Below the pieces are notes generated by a model, which made no database searches, was not told the origin of the DNA, and saw only the letters and a program-made list of their open reading frames with translations. Shown in pieces: positions 49,817-59,855 of a stretch of DNA of 64,000 nt (position 1 is the stretch's first letter; each line of letters begins with the position of its first letter). This stretch comes from Absicoccus porci (GTDB taxonomy: Bacteria; Bacillota_I; Bacilli_A; Erysipelotrichales; Erysipelotrichaceae), in assembly GCF_003725415.1 (NCBI RefSeq), contig NZ_RJQC01000001.1, positions 482,418 to 546,417 on the forward strand, written 5' to 3'. The translations under genes and the position numbers were made by a program.

Positions 49817-51649
49817 CTGTTCTTGGGCTGCCATTTTTTGACGATATAAGTTCCGACGATCCATGGCAGTTAGACCTTTTTTGCGAAGACGAATAGCATC
49901 TGGTGTAACTTCAACCAATTCATCATCATTGATCCATTCCAATGCTTCTTCCAAAGAGAAAACACGTGGTGGGGTCAACAGCATGGCTTCATCTCGTCCA
50001 GTGGATCGAATGGCTGTTAATTTTTTATTTTTTAAAGGATTGACATCCATATCAATATTTTTAGCACTTTCACCAATGATCATACCTTCATAAACAGGTG
50101 TTTGTGGAGAAATAAACAAAGTACCTCGTTCTTGTAGATTCCATAGAGCATAGGTCATTGCCGTTCCTGTACCATTGGAAATCATAGCGCCTTGCATTCG
50201 TTGTGGAATTTCGCCTTTATACGGTTCATAACCAGAAATACGACGAACCAATGTGCCTTCACCATGTGTTTCGTTAATGAATTCAGTACGGAATCCCAAC
50301 AAGCCTCGCGTTGGTACTTGATATGTGATACGTACATATCCGTTTTCTTCATTTAGATCTTGCATGACACCTTTACGAAGATTCAATTTATTAATAATAG
50401 CGCCTTGATATTCTTCTGGTGCAATACAAACCACTTCTTCGACAGGTTCTACCTTATGACCATTTTCATCTTCATGTAAGATAACTTCGGGTTTAGAAAC
50501 GGCCAATTCATAGCCTTCACGACGCATATTTTCAATTAAAATGGAAATATGCAATTCACCACGACCGGATACTTTAAAGCAATCTGCACTATCGGTTTCT
50601 TCTACTTTTAGACCTACATTGACTTCCAATTCTTTTTCCAAGCGTTCTTTTAAGTTACGACTTGTCACATATTTTCCACTTTGACCAGCAAATGGCGATG
50701 TGTTGACATGGAAATTCATCGAAAGCGTAGGCTCTTCGATAGGGATATGCGACATAGGTTCTACATGTTCTGGATCACAAATGGTATCACCAATATTGAT
50801 GTCTGGCATACCAGCAATGACAACGATATCACCGCTATGTGCTTCTTTGACATCCACACGAGATAATCCTTTATAAACAAATAACTTGGATATCGTTTCG
50901 CGTTCATTCAAGCCTTGTTCATTACAACGGATATATGTATCGCCTTGGTGTAAGACACCATTGTAGATTCGACCAATGCCTAAACGACCAATATAGTCAT
51001 CATAAGCTAAAGCGGATACTTGCATTTGTGCTGGTTGATCGTCTTTATCTGGATATGGATCACAATGTTTCAAGATCGTATCAAATAAAGGGTCAATGTT
51101 GTCACTTGGTGTATCTAAATCGTATTGAACACGTCCTTCACGGGCAACGCCATATAAAATAGGGAAGTCTAATTGTTCATCGGTTGCATTTAAATCAAGG
51201 AATAAATCATACACTTCATCAACGACTTCTTCAGCACGTTGATCTTTTTTATCGATTTTATTGATCAATAAGATCGGTTTTAAACCAATTTCTAATGCTT
51301 TCGATAATACAAATCGTGTTTGTGGCATTGGACCTTCACTGGAATCCACCAACAAGATGACAGTATCGACGGTACGAATAATTCGTTCGACTTCACTCGA
51401 GAAGTCCGCATGACCTGGGGTATCAACAATGTTGATCTTTACTCCATTGTGAATGATCGAACAGTTCTTAGAATAAATAGTGATACCGCGTTCACGTTCC
51501 AAATCATTGGAATCCATGACACAGTCAACGACTTCTTCATTGTCACGGAATACATCGCTTTGTCGCAAGAAAGCATCAACCAACGTACTTTTTCCTGCAT
51601 CGACATGGGCGATGACGGCAATGTTCAAGATTTTTTCTCTATTGGACAT
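49814..51649 (-). CDS. typA: Ribosome-associated GTPase TypA/BipA
   Basis: 611 aa. GTPase motifs are AHVDAGKST (G1), ERGITI (switch I), DTPGHADF (G3) and NKIDK (G4). EF-G-like domains II, III and V follow, then the TypA-specific C-terminal domain with LTAIRSTGRDEAMLLTPP. It binds 70S/50S ribosomes and aids large-subunit assembly, especially in the cold. A single gene, with the leaderless esterase diverging from it. Confidence 0.97.
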   Translation of the reverse strand: MSNREKILNIAVIAHVDAGKSTLVDAFLRQSDVFRDNEEVVDCVMDSNDLERERGITIYSKNCSIIHNGVKINIVDTPGHADFSSEVERIIRTVDTVILLVDSSEGPMPQTRFVLSKALEIGLKPILLINKIDKKDQRAEEVVDEVYDLFLDLNATDEQLDFPILYGVAREGRVQYDLDTPSDNIDPLFDTILKHCDPYPDKDDQPAQMQVSALAYDDYIGRLGIGRIYNGVLHQGDTYIRCNEQGLNERETISKLFVYKGLSRVDVKEAHSGDIVVIAGMPDINIGDTICDPEHVEPMSHIPIEEPTLSMNFHVNTSPFAGQSGKYVTSRNLKERLEKELEVNVGLKVEETDSADCFKVSGRGELHISILIENMRREGYELAVSKPEVILHEDENGHKVEPVEEVVCIAPEEYQGAIINKLNLRKGVMQDLNEENGYVRITYQVPTRGLLGFRTEFINETHGEGTLVRRISGYEPYKGEIPQRMQGAMISNGTGTAMTYALWNLQERGTLFISPQTPVYEGMIIGESAKNIDMDVNPLKNKKLTAIRSTGRDEAMLLTPPRVFSLEEALEWINDDELVEVTPDAIRLRKKGLTAMDRRNLYRQKMAAQEQ

Positions 51650-51714
51650 AGTGTCACTCTCTTTCTGTCTAAAAAACAGTACAAGTATAATTCAAAGTAT
51701 AAAAATTTGCAATA

Positions 51715-51723
51715 TGTTATAAT
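51715..51723 (+). promoter_or_regulatory. Extended -10 promoter giving a leaderless esterase transcript
   Basis: TGT-TATAAT, six bases, ATG at 51730; no ribosome-binding site and no good -35. Confidence 0.6.
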
Positions 51724-51729
51724 GTGTGC

Positions 51730-52482
51730 ATGGTAGTAGAATATTTTAAAAAGTACTCGAGGTATTTAGATCGAGAAATGGAATACAAAATTTATGGACA
51801 TGCGGGAAAAGTATGTCTAGTGATTCCAACCCAAAACAATCGTTTTTTTGAATGGGAAGATCGTCATATGTATGAGACCGTGGCTGATCAAATCGAAGAA
51901 GGAAAGATTCGTTTTGTAGCTTGTGATGCCATTGATTTGGAAACATGGTCCAATGATCATGGAAATCCCAAGGAGCGTTATATTCGGCATGAAGCTTGGA
52001 TGCAATATATCATTCATGAATTAAAGCCAGAAGTTGATTTGTATGTTGGTTCTTCCATGCCTTGGTGGGTGACTGGAGCCAGTATGGGAGCAACGCATGC
52101 TGCTAATTTATTCTTTCGTTTTCCGGATTTATTTGATGGTATATTGGCACTTTCTGGTGTTTATGAAATGGATCAATATTATGCCGGATATCACGATGAA
52201 ATTACGTATCAAAACAATCCTATGGCTTATTTATATAATATGGATAAGAATCATCCATATATTCAGAAATACAACTTGGATCCTATGATTTTTTGTGTAG
52301 GACAAGGCGATTGGGAAACGGAAACGTCAAGAGATTTACGACAGTTAGAACAGATTTTCAAAGAAAAAGGTATTCATGCTTGGTGTGATTATTGGGGGTA
52401 CGATGTAGCGCATGATTGGCCTTGGTGGCAAAAACAATTTCCGTATTTTATCAATCATATGTTAAAAGGCGATGTAGTTTAA
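51730..52482 (+). CDS. Alpha/beta-hydrolase, esterase-like (COG4947 type)
   Basis: 250 aa. The nucleophile elbow GASMGA (WVTGASMGATHAANL) is followed by candidates for the acid (GQGDWE) and the base His (DVAHDWPWW). The Trp-rich C-terminus and length match the putative esterase group of cytosolic S9-like hydrolases. There is no signal peptide; the substrate is unknown. The ATG at 51730 is preferred to the GTG at 51724 because the latter lies inside the -10/+1 gap. Confidence 0.75.
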   Translation: MVVEYFKKYSRYLDREMEYKIYGHAGKVCLVIPTQNNRFFEWEDRHMYETVADQIEEGKIRFVACDAIDLETWSNDHGNPKERYIRHEAWMQYIIHELKPEVDLYVGSSMPWWVTGASMGATHAANLFFRFPDLFDGILALSGVYEMDQYYAGYHDEITYQNNPMAYLYNMDKNHPYIQKYNLDPMIFCVGQGDWETETSRDLRQLEQIFKEKGIHAWCDYWGYDVAHDWPWWQKQFPYFINHMLKGDVV

Positions 52483-52499
52483 AGCTACATCGCCTTTTG
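52464..52499. terminator. Bidirectional terminator between the esterase and NFU genes
   Basis: AAAAGGCGATGTAG-TTTAAAG-CTACATCGCCTTTT: a 14-bp perfect stem with the esterase stop codon in the loop; it serves the two convergent genes. Confidence 0.95.
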
Positions 52500-52500
52500 T

Positions 52501-52758
52501 TTAAACAAGCATTACGTCTCGTACGCCAGGGACCTCATCCAAAATCAATGATTTGATACCGCTGGAAAAATCGTTGACTGCCATGAAACATCCTTGGCAA
52601 GCGCCTCGGAATGTGACATAAACAACGTTATTTTCGTCAATACCCAAGAAGGCAATGTCACCACCATCTTGTTGGATATAGGGACGAATTTTATCAATAC
52701 ATGCTTCGACTTCTTTTTTTGTCGGGATATGTTCTTCGTTAGTCTTTTCTTCTGCCAT
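52501..52758 (-). CDS. NifU-like (NFU) Fe-S scaffold/carrier protein
   Basis: 85 aa from the ATG at 52758, nine bases after AAGGAG; the ATG at 52767 abuts that site. It is a single NFU domain with IRPYIQQDGGDIAFLGI and the cluster-binding CxxC in ACQGCFMA. NFU proteins carry 4Fe-4S clusters to client enzymes. Clients here could include PFOR and the hydrogenase. It lies 17 bases after the PAP2-like gene on the same strand. Confidence 0.88.
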   Translation of the reverse strand: MAEEKTNEEHIPTKKEVEACIDKIRPYIQQDGGDIAFLGIDENNVVYVTFRGACQGCFMAVNDFSSGIKSLILDEVPGVRDVMLV

Positions 52759-52775
52759 GATATGCATCTCCTTAT

Positions 52776-53246
52776 CTATAGAAATAAAGGGCTTATAATT
52801 AATGGAATGAGAAGACCAATAATAAATCCACCAATGACTTCTGTGAATTTGTGACCTAAAACAGCTTTGAGCTGTTCTTTGTAGATTGGCTCATCATAAT
52901 CGATATTTATCTTTGCTTCATCCTTTAGATCTTTGATCAACTGTTGTGTTAATTCAATGTTCTTTCCTGAATAGTAGCGTACATGACAAGCATCATACAT
53001 TACGATGAATGCAAAGATTGCGGTTACCGCAAACAAGGCAGAATTAAATCCTTCTTGAATACCGATTGCCATAGACAAACCCGTTACTGTTGAGGAGTGA
53101 GAACTAGGAAATCCACCACTAGCTACGACCCAATGGAGATCCCATTCACCAGATTTTAAATAGTAAAAGATGGTTTTGAGTACTTGTGCGATCAAATTGC
53201 AGACAAGTGCTGTCACTAATGGAAAAAGTGAAGCAGGAATGGTCAT
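52776..53246 (-). CDS. Divergent PAP2-family membrane protein (YuiD/DUF212)
   Basis: 156 aa. Hydrophobic helices at both ends and the conserved ASGGFPSSHSSTVTGLS (phosphatase-like motif with the SxH) plus DACHVRYYSGK. The family is related to PAP2 acid phosphatases and may act on lipid phosphates; no activity is proven. GGGAGGAAGG precedes the ATG. It diverges from the PFOR gene. Confidence 0.85.
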   Translation of the reverse strand: MTIPASLFPLVTALVCNLIAQVLKTIFYYLKSGEWDLHWVVASGGFPSSHSSTVTGLSMAIGIQEGFNSALFAVTAIFAFIVMYDACHVRYYSGKNIELTQQLIKDLKDEAKINIDYDEPIYKEQLKAVLGHKFTEVIGGFIIGLLIPLIISPLFL

Positions 53247-53371
53247 AAATCCTTCCTCCCTTGATTTCTTGTGTTCATTATATCACACAGATGATAAAAG
53301 AATAGTGATATGCTTAATGAATAATTGATAAAAGCGTAAAAATTGTCCTTTAAAAAATAATACAAAACTCG

Positions 53372-53377
53372 TATAAT
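53372..53377 (+). promoter_or_regulatory. -10 box of the PFOR promoter
   Basis: TATAAT, 42 bases before the ATG; -35 not clear. AAGGAGG is the ribosome-binding site. Confidence 0.5.
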
Positions 53378-53419
53378 AATTTTGGTATGAATAAACCAAA
53401 TATTTAAGGAGGAAATTAT

Positions 53420-56400
53420 ATGGCAAAAAAATTCCAGTCCATGGACGGTAACACAGCTGCGGCCCATAATGCCTATGCTCTTACCGAAATGAGTTGTATT
53501 TATCCAATTACACCATCTTCGCCAATGGCAGAATCGATGGATGATTGGGCAAGCCAAGGACGAAAAAATGTATTCGGTGAAGTTGTAAAAATTGCCGAAT
53601 TACAATCAGAAGCCGGTGCATCTGGTGCTGTGCATGGTGCTGCACAGGGAGGAACTTTAGCAACAACTTTTACTGCCAGTCAAGGTTTGTTGTTGATGAT
53701 CCCAAATATCTACAAATGGGTTGGTGAAAATTTACCAGTCGTATTACATGTAGCTGCACGTTCACTTGCTAGTCGTTCATTAAATATCTTCGGTGACCAT
53801 GAAGATGTTTACGCTGTACGTCAGACAGGTATCCCTATGTTATCTTCTCACTCTGTACAGGAAGTTATGGATTTAGCTGGTGTTGCTCACTTAGCAGCTA
53901 TCAAGTGTCAAGTTCCATTTGTTCATTTCTTTGATGGATTCCGTACTTCTCACGAAGTACATAAAGTTGAAGTATTTGATACAGAAAAATACAAAGACTT
54001 AATTGATTACGAAGCATTGGAAGAATTCCGTAAACGTTCAATGAACCCACATACAAATCCAGTAACTCGTGGTGCAAACGAAAACGATGATATCTTCTTC
54101 CAAACTGTTGAAGCTCGTAACGAACATTACGCAAAAGTCGCTGATGTTGTTGCTGACTACATGAAGAAGATCAGCGAAATTACTGGACGTGATTATAAAC
54201 CATTTAACTATGTTGGTACGCCAGATGCTGAGCGTGTCTTCGTTGTTATGGGTTCAGCTAGTGAAGCTGGATTAGAAGTTGTAAACGACTTAGTCGCTAA
54301 AGGCGAAAAAGTTGGTATGATCAAAGTTCATTTGTATCGTCCATTCTCAGCAAAATACTTAAAAGCTGTATTACCTACAACGGTTAAACGTATTGCTGTA
54401 TTGGATCGTACAAAAGAAGGTGGAGCTAGTGGTGAACCTCTATACTTAGATGTATTAGGTGCATTAGCTGGTTCTGGTATTGAAATTATCGGTGGACGTT
54501 ATGGATTAGGTTCTCACGATACACAACCTTGCCATATCAAAGCTGTATTGGATTACTTAAAAGAAGACGAAATCAAGACTGGATTTACTGTTGGTATCGA
54601 TGATGATTTAACACATACATCATTACCAGTAGATACAAGCTATGTTATCAACTCGGATGCAACTTCTTGCTTGTTCTGGGGTCTTGGATCTGATGGTACT
54701 GTAGGTGCTAACAAGAACACAATCAAGATCATTGGTGATAACACGGATCAATATGCTCAAGGTTACTTCGCATATGACTCGAAAAAAGCCGGAGGTGTCA
54801 CTCGTTCTCACTTGCGTTTTGGAAAATCACCTATCCATTCTACATACTATGTAAATAACGCGGACTTTATTTCTGTATCTTTGGATGCATATATGTTCCG
54901 TTATGATGTAGCTCGTGGATTAAAAGATGGTGGTACATTCTTATTGAATACAACATTCGATAAAGATGAAATCGTTAAACATATGCCAAATCGTTTGAAA
55001 AAACGTTTAGCACAGGCACATGCAAAATTCTATATCATCAATGCAACTAAGATCGCATTAGAAATTGGTATGGGACGTCGTACAAATACCATTTTACAAA
55101 GTGCATTCTTCGCTTTGAATACACAAATCATGCCATTGGATACTTCTGTTGATTTGATGAAGAAATTTGCTAAGAAGTCTTATGGTAAGAAAGGTGATCA
55201 AATCGTTCAATTGAACTATGCTGCAATTGATGCAGGTAAAGACGGTATTGTTGAAGTTCCAGTTGATCCAGCATGGGCTGAATTACCAAGTGGTGAATTA
55301 CGTACTATGACTGGTGATCCTTACTGGGATGAATATGCAGGTCGTATCAATGCATTGGAAGGATACGATATGCCAGTTAGCACATTCGCTAAATTTGCTT
55401 TGGATGGTTCTATGCAACCAAACGCAGCATTCAAAGGTCATCGTGCCACTGCCGCTATGGTTCCTGATTGGAATCCAGATAACTGTATCCAATGTGGAAT
55501 TTGTTCATTCGTATGTCCACATGCAACGATTCGTACATTTGCTTTAACAGATGAAGAAGTTGCAAATGCACCTCAAGAATTCGCAACAGTTCCTGCTATT
55601 GGTGTAAAAGATAAGAAATTAGCATTCCGTGTACAAACTTCACCTTCTAACTGTGTTGGTTGTGGATTGTGTGTCACTGAATGTCCAGGTAAGAAGGGTG
55701 AAAAAGCCTTGAAGATGGTTCCTATCCATGACAAATTGGATGAAGATGCTTTGGCTGATTACCTATATAAAGATACAGAATACAAGACAGATCTATTCCC
55801 TAAGAACACGATCAAAGGTTCTCAATTCTTGATGCCTTACTTTGAAGTTCCAGGATCTTGTCCAGGATGTGGTGAAACTCCTTACTATCGTTTAGCTTCT
55901 CAATTATTCGGTAAAGATATGATGATTGCCAACGCAACTGGATGTTCTTCTATTTACTGTGGTGCTACCCCAGATACACCATTCGTAACAGATAAAGATG
56001 GAAATGGACCTGCTTGGGCTAACTCATTGTTCGAAGATAACGCCGAATATGGATATGGTATGGCATTGGCTCAAAACTACCGTATGTCTACAATCTATAA
56101 GACAATGGAAGAAAACATGGATAGTGTTGCTCCAGAATTGAAGGCTGTCTTTGAAAAATATCTAGAAGCTAAAGGTGACAAAGATGCAGAACGTGCATTA
56201 GCACCTCAAATTAAAGAATTAGCTGCTAAAGAAGCAAATGAAGATGTAAAAGCATTAGCTGATGCTGACTTAGTTGAAAAATCTGTATGGATCATCGGTG
56301 GTGATGGTTGGGCATACGATATCGGATACGGTGGATTAGACCATGTATTGGCCAACAACGTGAATGTGAACGTATTAGTCTTAGATACTGAGGTTTATTC

Positions 56401-56926
56401 AAATACTGGTGGACAATCTTCTAAATCTTCACAACGTGCTTCTATCGCTAAGTTCGCTGCTGGTGGTAAGACCGTTGCTAAGAAAGATTTAGGACAAATT
56501 GCCATGACTTATGGTACAGCTTATGTTGCTTCCGTATGTATGGGTGCTAATAAGATGCAAACATTGAAAGCATTCCAAGAAGCAGAAAGCTATGATGGAC
56601 CATCATTGATCATTGCTTACGCACCATGTGCTGAGCATCATATCAAAGGTGGATTAGGAATCCATCAACAAGTTCAACGTGATGCCGTTGATTGCGGATA
56701 TGTCGTATTATATCGTTACGACCCACGTGCTGAACAACACTTAACAATCGATTCGAAAGAACCAGATTACTCGAAGATGAAAGACTTCATGATGAGAGAA
56801 ACTCGATTCAATCAATTGGTTAAGTTAAAAGGTGCTGAAAAAGCTGACGAATTGTTCGAAGAAGCAAAAGAAGATGCCGCACGTCGTTATCATCGTCTTG
56901 TTTCTTTGGCAAAAGAAGATGAATAA
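53420..56926 (+). CDS. nifJ: Pyruvate:ferredoxin (flavodoxin) oxidoreductase
   Basis: 1168 aa, the full single-chain form with all domains fused. Order: N-terminal pyrimidine-binding domain (AYALTEMSCIYPITPSSPM), the CoA and gamma domains, two 4Fe-4S motifs (CIQCGICSFVCP and CVGCGLCVTECP), and a third cluster site with CPGCGETPY. The TPP-binding GDGWAYDIGYGGLDH with VLDTEVYSNTGGQSSKSS follows. It oxidises pyruvate to acetyl-CoA and CO2 while reducing ferredoxin, which can feed the hydrogenase at 13966. Codons are strongly biased, so it is highly expressed. Oxygen-sensitive, consistent with an anaerobe. Confidence 0.97.
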   Translation: MAKKFQSMDGNTAAAHNAYALTEMSCIYPITPSSPMAESMDDWASQGRKNVFGEVVKIAELQSEAGASGAVHGAAQGGTLATTFTASQGLLLMIPNIYKWVGENLPVVLHVAARSLASRSLNIFGDHEDVYAVRQTGIPMLSSHSVQEVMDLAGVAHLAAIKCQVPFVHFFDGFRTSHEVHKVEVFDTEKYKDLIDYEALEEFRKRSMNPHTNPVTRGANENDDIFFQTVEARNEHYAKVADVVADYMKKISEITGRDYKPFNYVGTPDAERVFVVMGSASEAGLEVVNDLVAKGEKVGMIKVHLYRPFSAKYLKAVLPTTVKRIAVLDRTKEGGASGEPLYLDVLGALAGSGIEIIGGRYGLGSHDTQPCHIKAVLDYLKEDEIKTGFTVGIDDDLTHTSLPVDTSYVINSDATSCLFWGLGSDGTVGANKNTIKIIGDNTDQYAQGYFAYDSKKAGGVTRSHLRFGKSPIHSTYYVNNADFISVSLDAYMFRYDVARGLKDGGTFLLNTTFDKDEIVKHMPNRLKKRLAQAHAKFYIINATKIALEIGMGRRTNTILQSAFFALNTQIMPLDTSVDLMKKFAKKSYGKKGDQIVQLNYAAIDAGKDGIVEVPVDPAWAELPSGELRTMTGDPYWDEYAGRINALEGYDMPVSTFAKFALDGSMQPNAAFKGHRATAAMVPDWNPDNCIQCGICSFVCPHATIRTFALTDEEVANAPQEFATVPAIGVKDKKLAFRVQTSPSNCVGCGLCVTECPGKKGEKALKMVPIHDKLDEDALADYLYKDTEYKTDLFPKNTIKGSQFLMPYFEVPGSCPGCGETPYYRLASQLFGKDMMIANATGCSSIYCGATPDTPFVTDKDGNGPAWANSLFEDNAEYGYGMALAQNYRMSTIYKTMEENMDSVAPELKAVFEKYLEAKGDKDAERALAPQIKELAAKEANEDVKALADADLVEKSVWIIGGDGWAYDIGYGGLDHVLANNVNVNVLVLDTEVYSNTGGQSSKSSQRASIAKFAAGGKTVAKKDLGQIAMTYGTAYVASVCMGANKMQTLKAFQEAESYDGPSLIIAYAPCAEHHIKGGLGIHQQVQRDAVDCGYVVLYRYDPRAEQHLTIDSKEPDYSKMKDFMMRETRFNQLVKLKGAEKADELFEEAKEDAARRYHRLVSLAKEDE

Positions 56927-56939
56927 TAATCAACCTTTT

Positions 56940-56969
56940 AAGGAGCTGCATTTGCAGTTCCTTTTTTTT
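56940..56969 (+). terminator. Terminator of PFOR
   Basis: AAGGAGCTGCA-TT-TGCAGTTCCTT followed by a long T-run. Confidence 0.92.
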
Positions 56970-57007
56970 GTATAATTCGTTATGATGTAAGAAGAAAAGA
57001 GGAACGT

Positions 57008-57688
57008 ATGAAATTTTGTTTTGATTGTGATGACACACTCTATGATCTACAAGATCCATTTCGCAAATGTGTAGCTCAGTTTTTTCCCAATTATGCAGGA
57101 GATTTAGAAGAATTTTATCGTATTTATCGAGAATACGGTGATGAAGTGTTTGATTTGTTGCAAAATGATACGATTACGGTAGATGATAGTGGAATATATC
57201 GTATTTATGCATCCAGTAAGGCCTTAGGATTAGATATGGATCTAGAACAGGCTGCTGATTTTCAAGATACGTATCGAAATAATCAACACCATATTCAAAT
57301 GGCTCCACAGTATCATAAATATTTTAAAAACACCACCAGTGAACTTGCTATTTTAACCAATGGTTTTGATGATCATCAACGAATGAAATTAAAAGCCTTG
57401 GATGTTTTTGCATATTTTCAAGATGATCATGTGTATACATCGGGACAATTAGGATTTGCAAAACCAGATCCTCGTGCTTTTCAAGCCATCGCGGATCATA
57501 CAAACACAAATATTTCAGATTGGTATTATGTAGGCGACAACTATATCAACGATATGCAAGGAGCAAAAGGGGCAGGTATGCACACCATTCATTTTAATCG
57601 TCATCATCAAATGGAAGGGGATGCAGCCGATTATATTGTCTATACAGAAGATGAATTGATAGAATTGTTAAAAAAACTTGAAAAATAA
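57008..57688 (+). CDS. HAD-superfamily hydrolase, pyrimidine-nucleotidase-like
   Basis: 226 aa. Motif I DCDDTLYD, motif II LTNG, motif III Lys in GFAKPDPRAF, motif IV VGDNYINDMQGAKGAGM; the helical cap lies at about 15-95. It resembles YjjG-type 5'-nucleotidases and related phosphatases of the HAD-IA class. GAGGAACG precedes the ATG. A single gene, convergent with icd. Confidence 0.82.
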   Translation: MKFCFDCDDTLYDLQDPFRKCVAQFFPNYAGDLEEFYRIYREYGDEVFDLLQNDTITVDDSGIYRIYASSKALGLDMDLEQAADFQDTYRNNQHHIQMAPQYHKYFKNTTSELAILTNGFDDHQRMKLKALDVFAYFQDDHVYTSGQLGFAKPDPRAFQAIADHTNTNISDWYYVGDNYINDMQGAKGAGMHTIHFNRHHQMEGDAADYIVYTEDELIELLKKLEK

Positions 57689-57690
57689 TA

Positions 57691-57719
57691 AAAAAAAGAT
57701 GGTCGCTTAGGCGGCCATC
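57691..57719 (-). terminator. Terminator of icd
   Basis: Minus strand GATGGCCGC-CTAA-GCGACCATC followed by seven T; it overlaps the icd stop codon. Confidence 0.85.
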
Positions 57720-58921
57720 AATTCTTCTAGACGTTGTTTGATTGCTTGAATAAACTGTTCGGAATCCACTTGTTTTGTTTCTACACCTTGTGCCAATGCA
57801 CAAAGATCTTTTGTCATGATACCTGCATTTAAAGTATCTAAACAAGCTTGTTCTAAAGTATGAGCAAAAGTTTGAAGATCTTCCAATCCATCTTTTTCAC
57901 CACGTTTTGCTAAGGCACCGGTCCATGCAAAGATCGTAGCAATTGGATTGGTTGATGTTTTTTCACCCTTCAAATATTTATAGTAATGACGAGTGACTGT
58001 TCCATGAGCTGCTTCATATTCATAATTGCCATCGGGAGAAACCAATACACTTGTCATCATGGCGAGCGAACCAAAAGCAGTAGAGACCATATCACTCATG
58101 ACATCACCGTCATAGTTCTTACATGCCCAGATCATACCACCTTCGCTACGAATGACACGAGCTACGATATCATCAATTAAAGAATAAAAATAAGTGATTC
58201 CCACAGCTTCAAATTTTTCTTTGTATTCGTTGTCATAGATTTCTTGGAAAATATCTTTGAATGTATGATCATATTTTTTAGAAATCGTATCCTTTGCACC
58301 AAACCATAGGTCTTTTTTGGCATCTAAAGCATAATTGAAACAACTGCGTGCAAACGATTGGATGGAATCATCCTTATTGTATAGACCTTGAAGAACGCCT
58401 TTTCCTTCAAAATCAAAAATCTTTTCTTCCGTGGTTTGACCATCTTCATCCGTAAATTTTAATGTAGCCGTTCCCGGTTTTTCTACGCGGATTTCTTGAT
58501 CACGATAAACATCACCATAAGCATGACGAGCAATTGTGATTGGCTTTTTCCAATTCCGTACGACTGGTTGAATCGGATCAATCATGATTGGGGCACGGAA
58601 AACCGTTCCATCTAAAATGGCACGAATCGTACCATTTGGCGATTTCCACATTTGATGTAGATTATATTCTTCTACTCGTTGTGCATTTGGTGTGATTGTT
58701 GCACATTTAACTGAAACACCATATTTTTTATTGGCATTTGCAGCATCAATAGTTACTTGGTCATTGGTTTCATCACGATGTTTTAATCCTAAATCATAAT
58801 ATTCGGTTTTTAGATCCACATAAGGAAGAATCAATTCATCTTTGATCATCTTCCATAAAATACGTGTCATTTCATCGCCATCCATCTCAACCAATGGCGT
58901 TTTCATTTGAATCTTTTCCAT
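57707..58921 (-). CDS. icd: NADP-dependent isocitrate dehydrogenase (dimeric, eukaryote-like type)
   Basis: 404 aa from the ATG at 58921 with GGAGG upstream. Signatures are [26 protein letters not shown], the substrate serine region KSPNGTIR and [30 protein letters not shown] (family motif, about residues 265-295). The overall sequence belongs to the subfamily shared with mitochondrial IDH rather than E. coli Icd. It makes 2-oxoglutarate for amino-acid synthesis. Citrate synthase and aconitase are not adjacent. Confidence 0.94.
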   Translation of the reverse strand: MEKIQMKTPLVEMDGDEMTRILWKMIKDELILPYVDLKTEYYDLGLKHRDETNDQVTIDAANANKKYGVSVKCATITPNAQRVEEYNLHQMWKSPNGTIRAILDGTVFRAPIMIDPIQPVVRNWKKPITIARHAYGDVYRDQEIRVEKPGTATLKFTDEDGQTTEEKIFDFEGKGVLQGLYNKDDSIQSFARSCFNYALDAKKDLWFGAKDTISKKYDHTFKDIFQEIYDNEYKEKFEAVGITYFYSLIDDIVARVIRSEGGMIWACKNYDGDVMSDMVSTAFGSLAMMTSVLVSPDGNYEYEAAHGTVTRHYYKYLKGEKTSTNPIATIFAWTGALAKRGEKDGLEDLQTFAHTLEQACLDTLNAGIMTKDLCALAQGVETKQVDSEQFIQAIKQRLEELMAA

Positions 58922-59021
58922 AGGCATCCTCCAACTATGCATCCATTATACCTTTTCTTGTATCCGTATGCCAAAACTATTTTTATTTGTGGTAATATAT
59001 ATACACTGTGGAGGTGAAGAT

Positions 59022-59855
59022 ATGATTTTCGCAACGATTCATGATAAATCTTCTTTAAAAGCTTTAAAAGAGGCCGGTTGCGATGGCATCATCATTGGCG
59101 TTGTTCATCTTGCTTTACATTGTCCATGTATGGTAGAACTGGATGAAATCGCGCAATGGAAAGAAAGTTGTGATCAATTGGGCCTGGACTTATATGTCAA
59201 TGGCACCAAAATGATGATGGATGAAGATTTACCTCTTGTTTTAAAAACTCTACAACGATGTCAATCCTTAGGTATCCAAGGATTTTATTTTGCGGATGAA
59301 GGCGTTTTACAATTAGCCAAAGAAATTGGTTATCAACAAGCTTTGATTTATCAACCCGAAACTTTGATTACCAATCATTTAGATGCACAGTTTTATTTAA
59401 ATCAAGGCATTCAAGCCGTGAGTTTAGCGCATGAATTATCGCTTGAAGAAATAAAAAAAATAGTGCAAACACCGCATTTAGAAGTATTGATCAATGGTTA
59501 TTTTTCGATTCTTTATTCACGTCGACCACTGATTTCTAATTATATGCATCAAGAAAATATCGAAGTTCCATCCACGTTACAATACGATCTCATTGAAGCT
59601 ACACGTACCGATCGTATGCCTATCCTTCAAGATGAAACCGGTACACATATTTTTAGTGAACAGCCTATCCAATCGTACAATGAAATACAAGCATTAAAGG
59701 AATGTGGGATTTCGCGCTTTCGAATTGATTCCATTTTTCAATCCGATGCATGGACCATCGATATTTTAAAAGCTTATAAAGAACATCTTGTGATGCCTGG
59801 TTCGGATCATTGGTATCATCAACAGACGATTCGCAAAAAGGAGGAGCAAAAATGA
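59022..59855 (+). CDS. U32-family protein, first of a pair (YrrN/TrhP1-like)
   Basis: 277 aa from the ATG at 59022 with GGAGGTGAAG upstream. It is a small TIM-barrel-type protein with weak similarity to the N-terminal half of peptidase U32 proteins; INGYFSILYSRRPLISNYM is the equivalent of the more conserved cysteine-containing motif of its neighbour. The cysteines of the U32 signature are missing. In Bacillus the yrrN-yrrO pair supports prephenate-dependent hydroxylation of wobble U34 in tRNA. It overlaps the second gene by four bases (ATGA). Confidence 0.78.
   Translation: MIFATIHDKSSLKALKEAGCDGIIIGVVHLALHCPCMVELDEIAQWKESCDQLGLDLYVNGTKMMMDEDLPLVLKTLQRCQSLGIQGFYFADEGVLQLAKEIGYQQALIYQPETLITNHLDAQFYLNQGIQAVSLAHELSLEEIKKIVQTPHLEVLINGYFSILYSRRPLISNYMHQENIEVPSTLQYDLIEATRTDRMPILQDETGTHIFSEQPIQSYNEIQALKECGISRFRIDSIFQSDAWTIDILKAYKEHLVMPGSDHWYHQQTIRKKEEQK

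Noticed and set aside
53243..53557. Minus-strand 104-codon ORF overlapping the start of PFOR
   Set aside because: It is antisense to the PFOR N-terminus and the intergenic promoter, has no family resemblance and an unnatural composition; a shadow frame.
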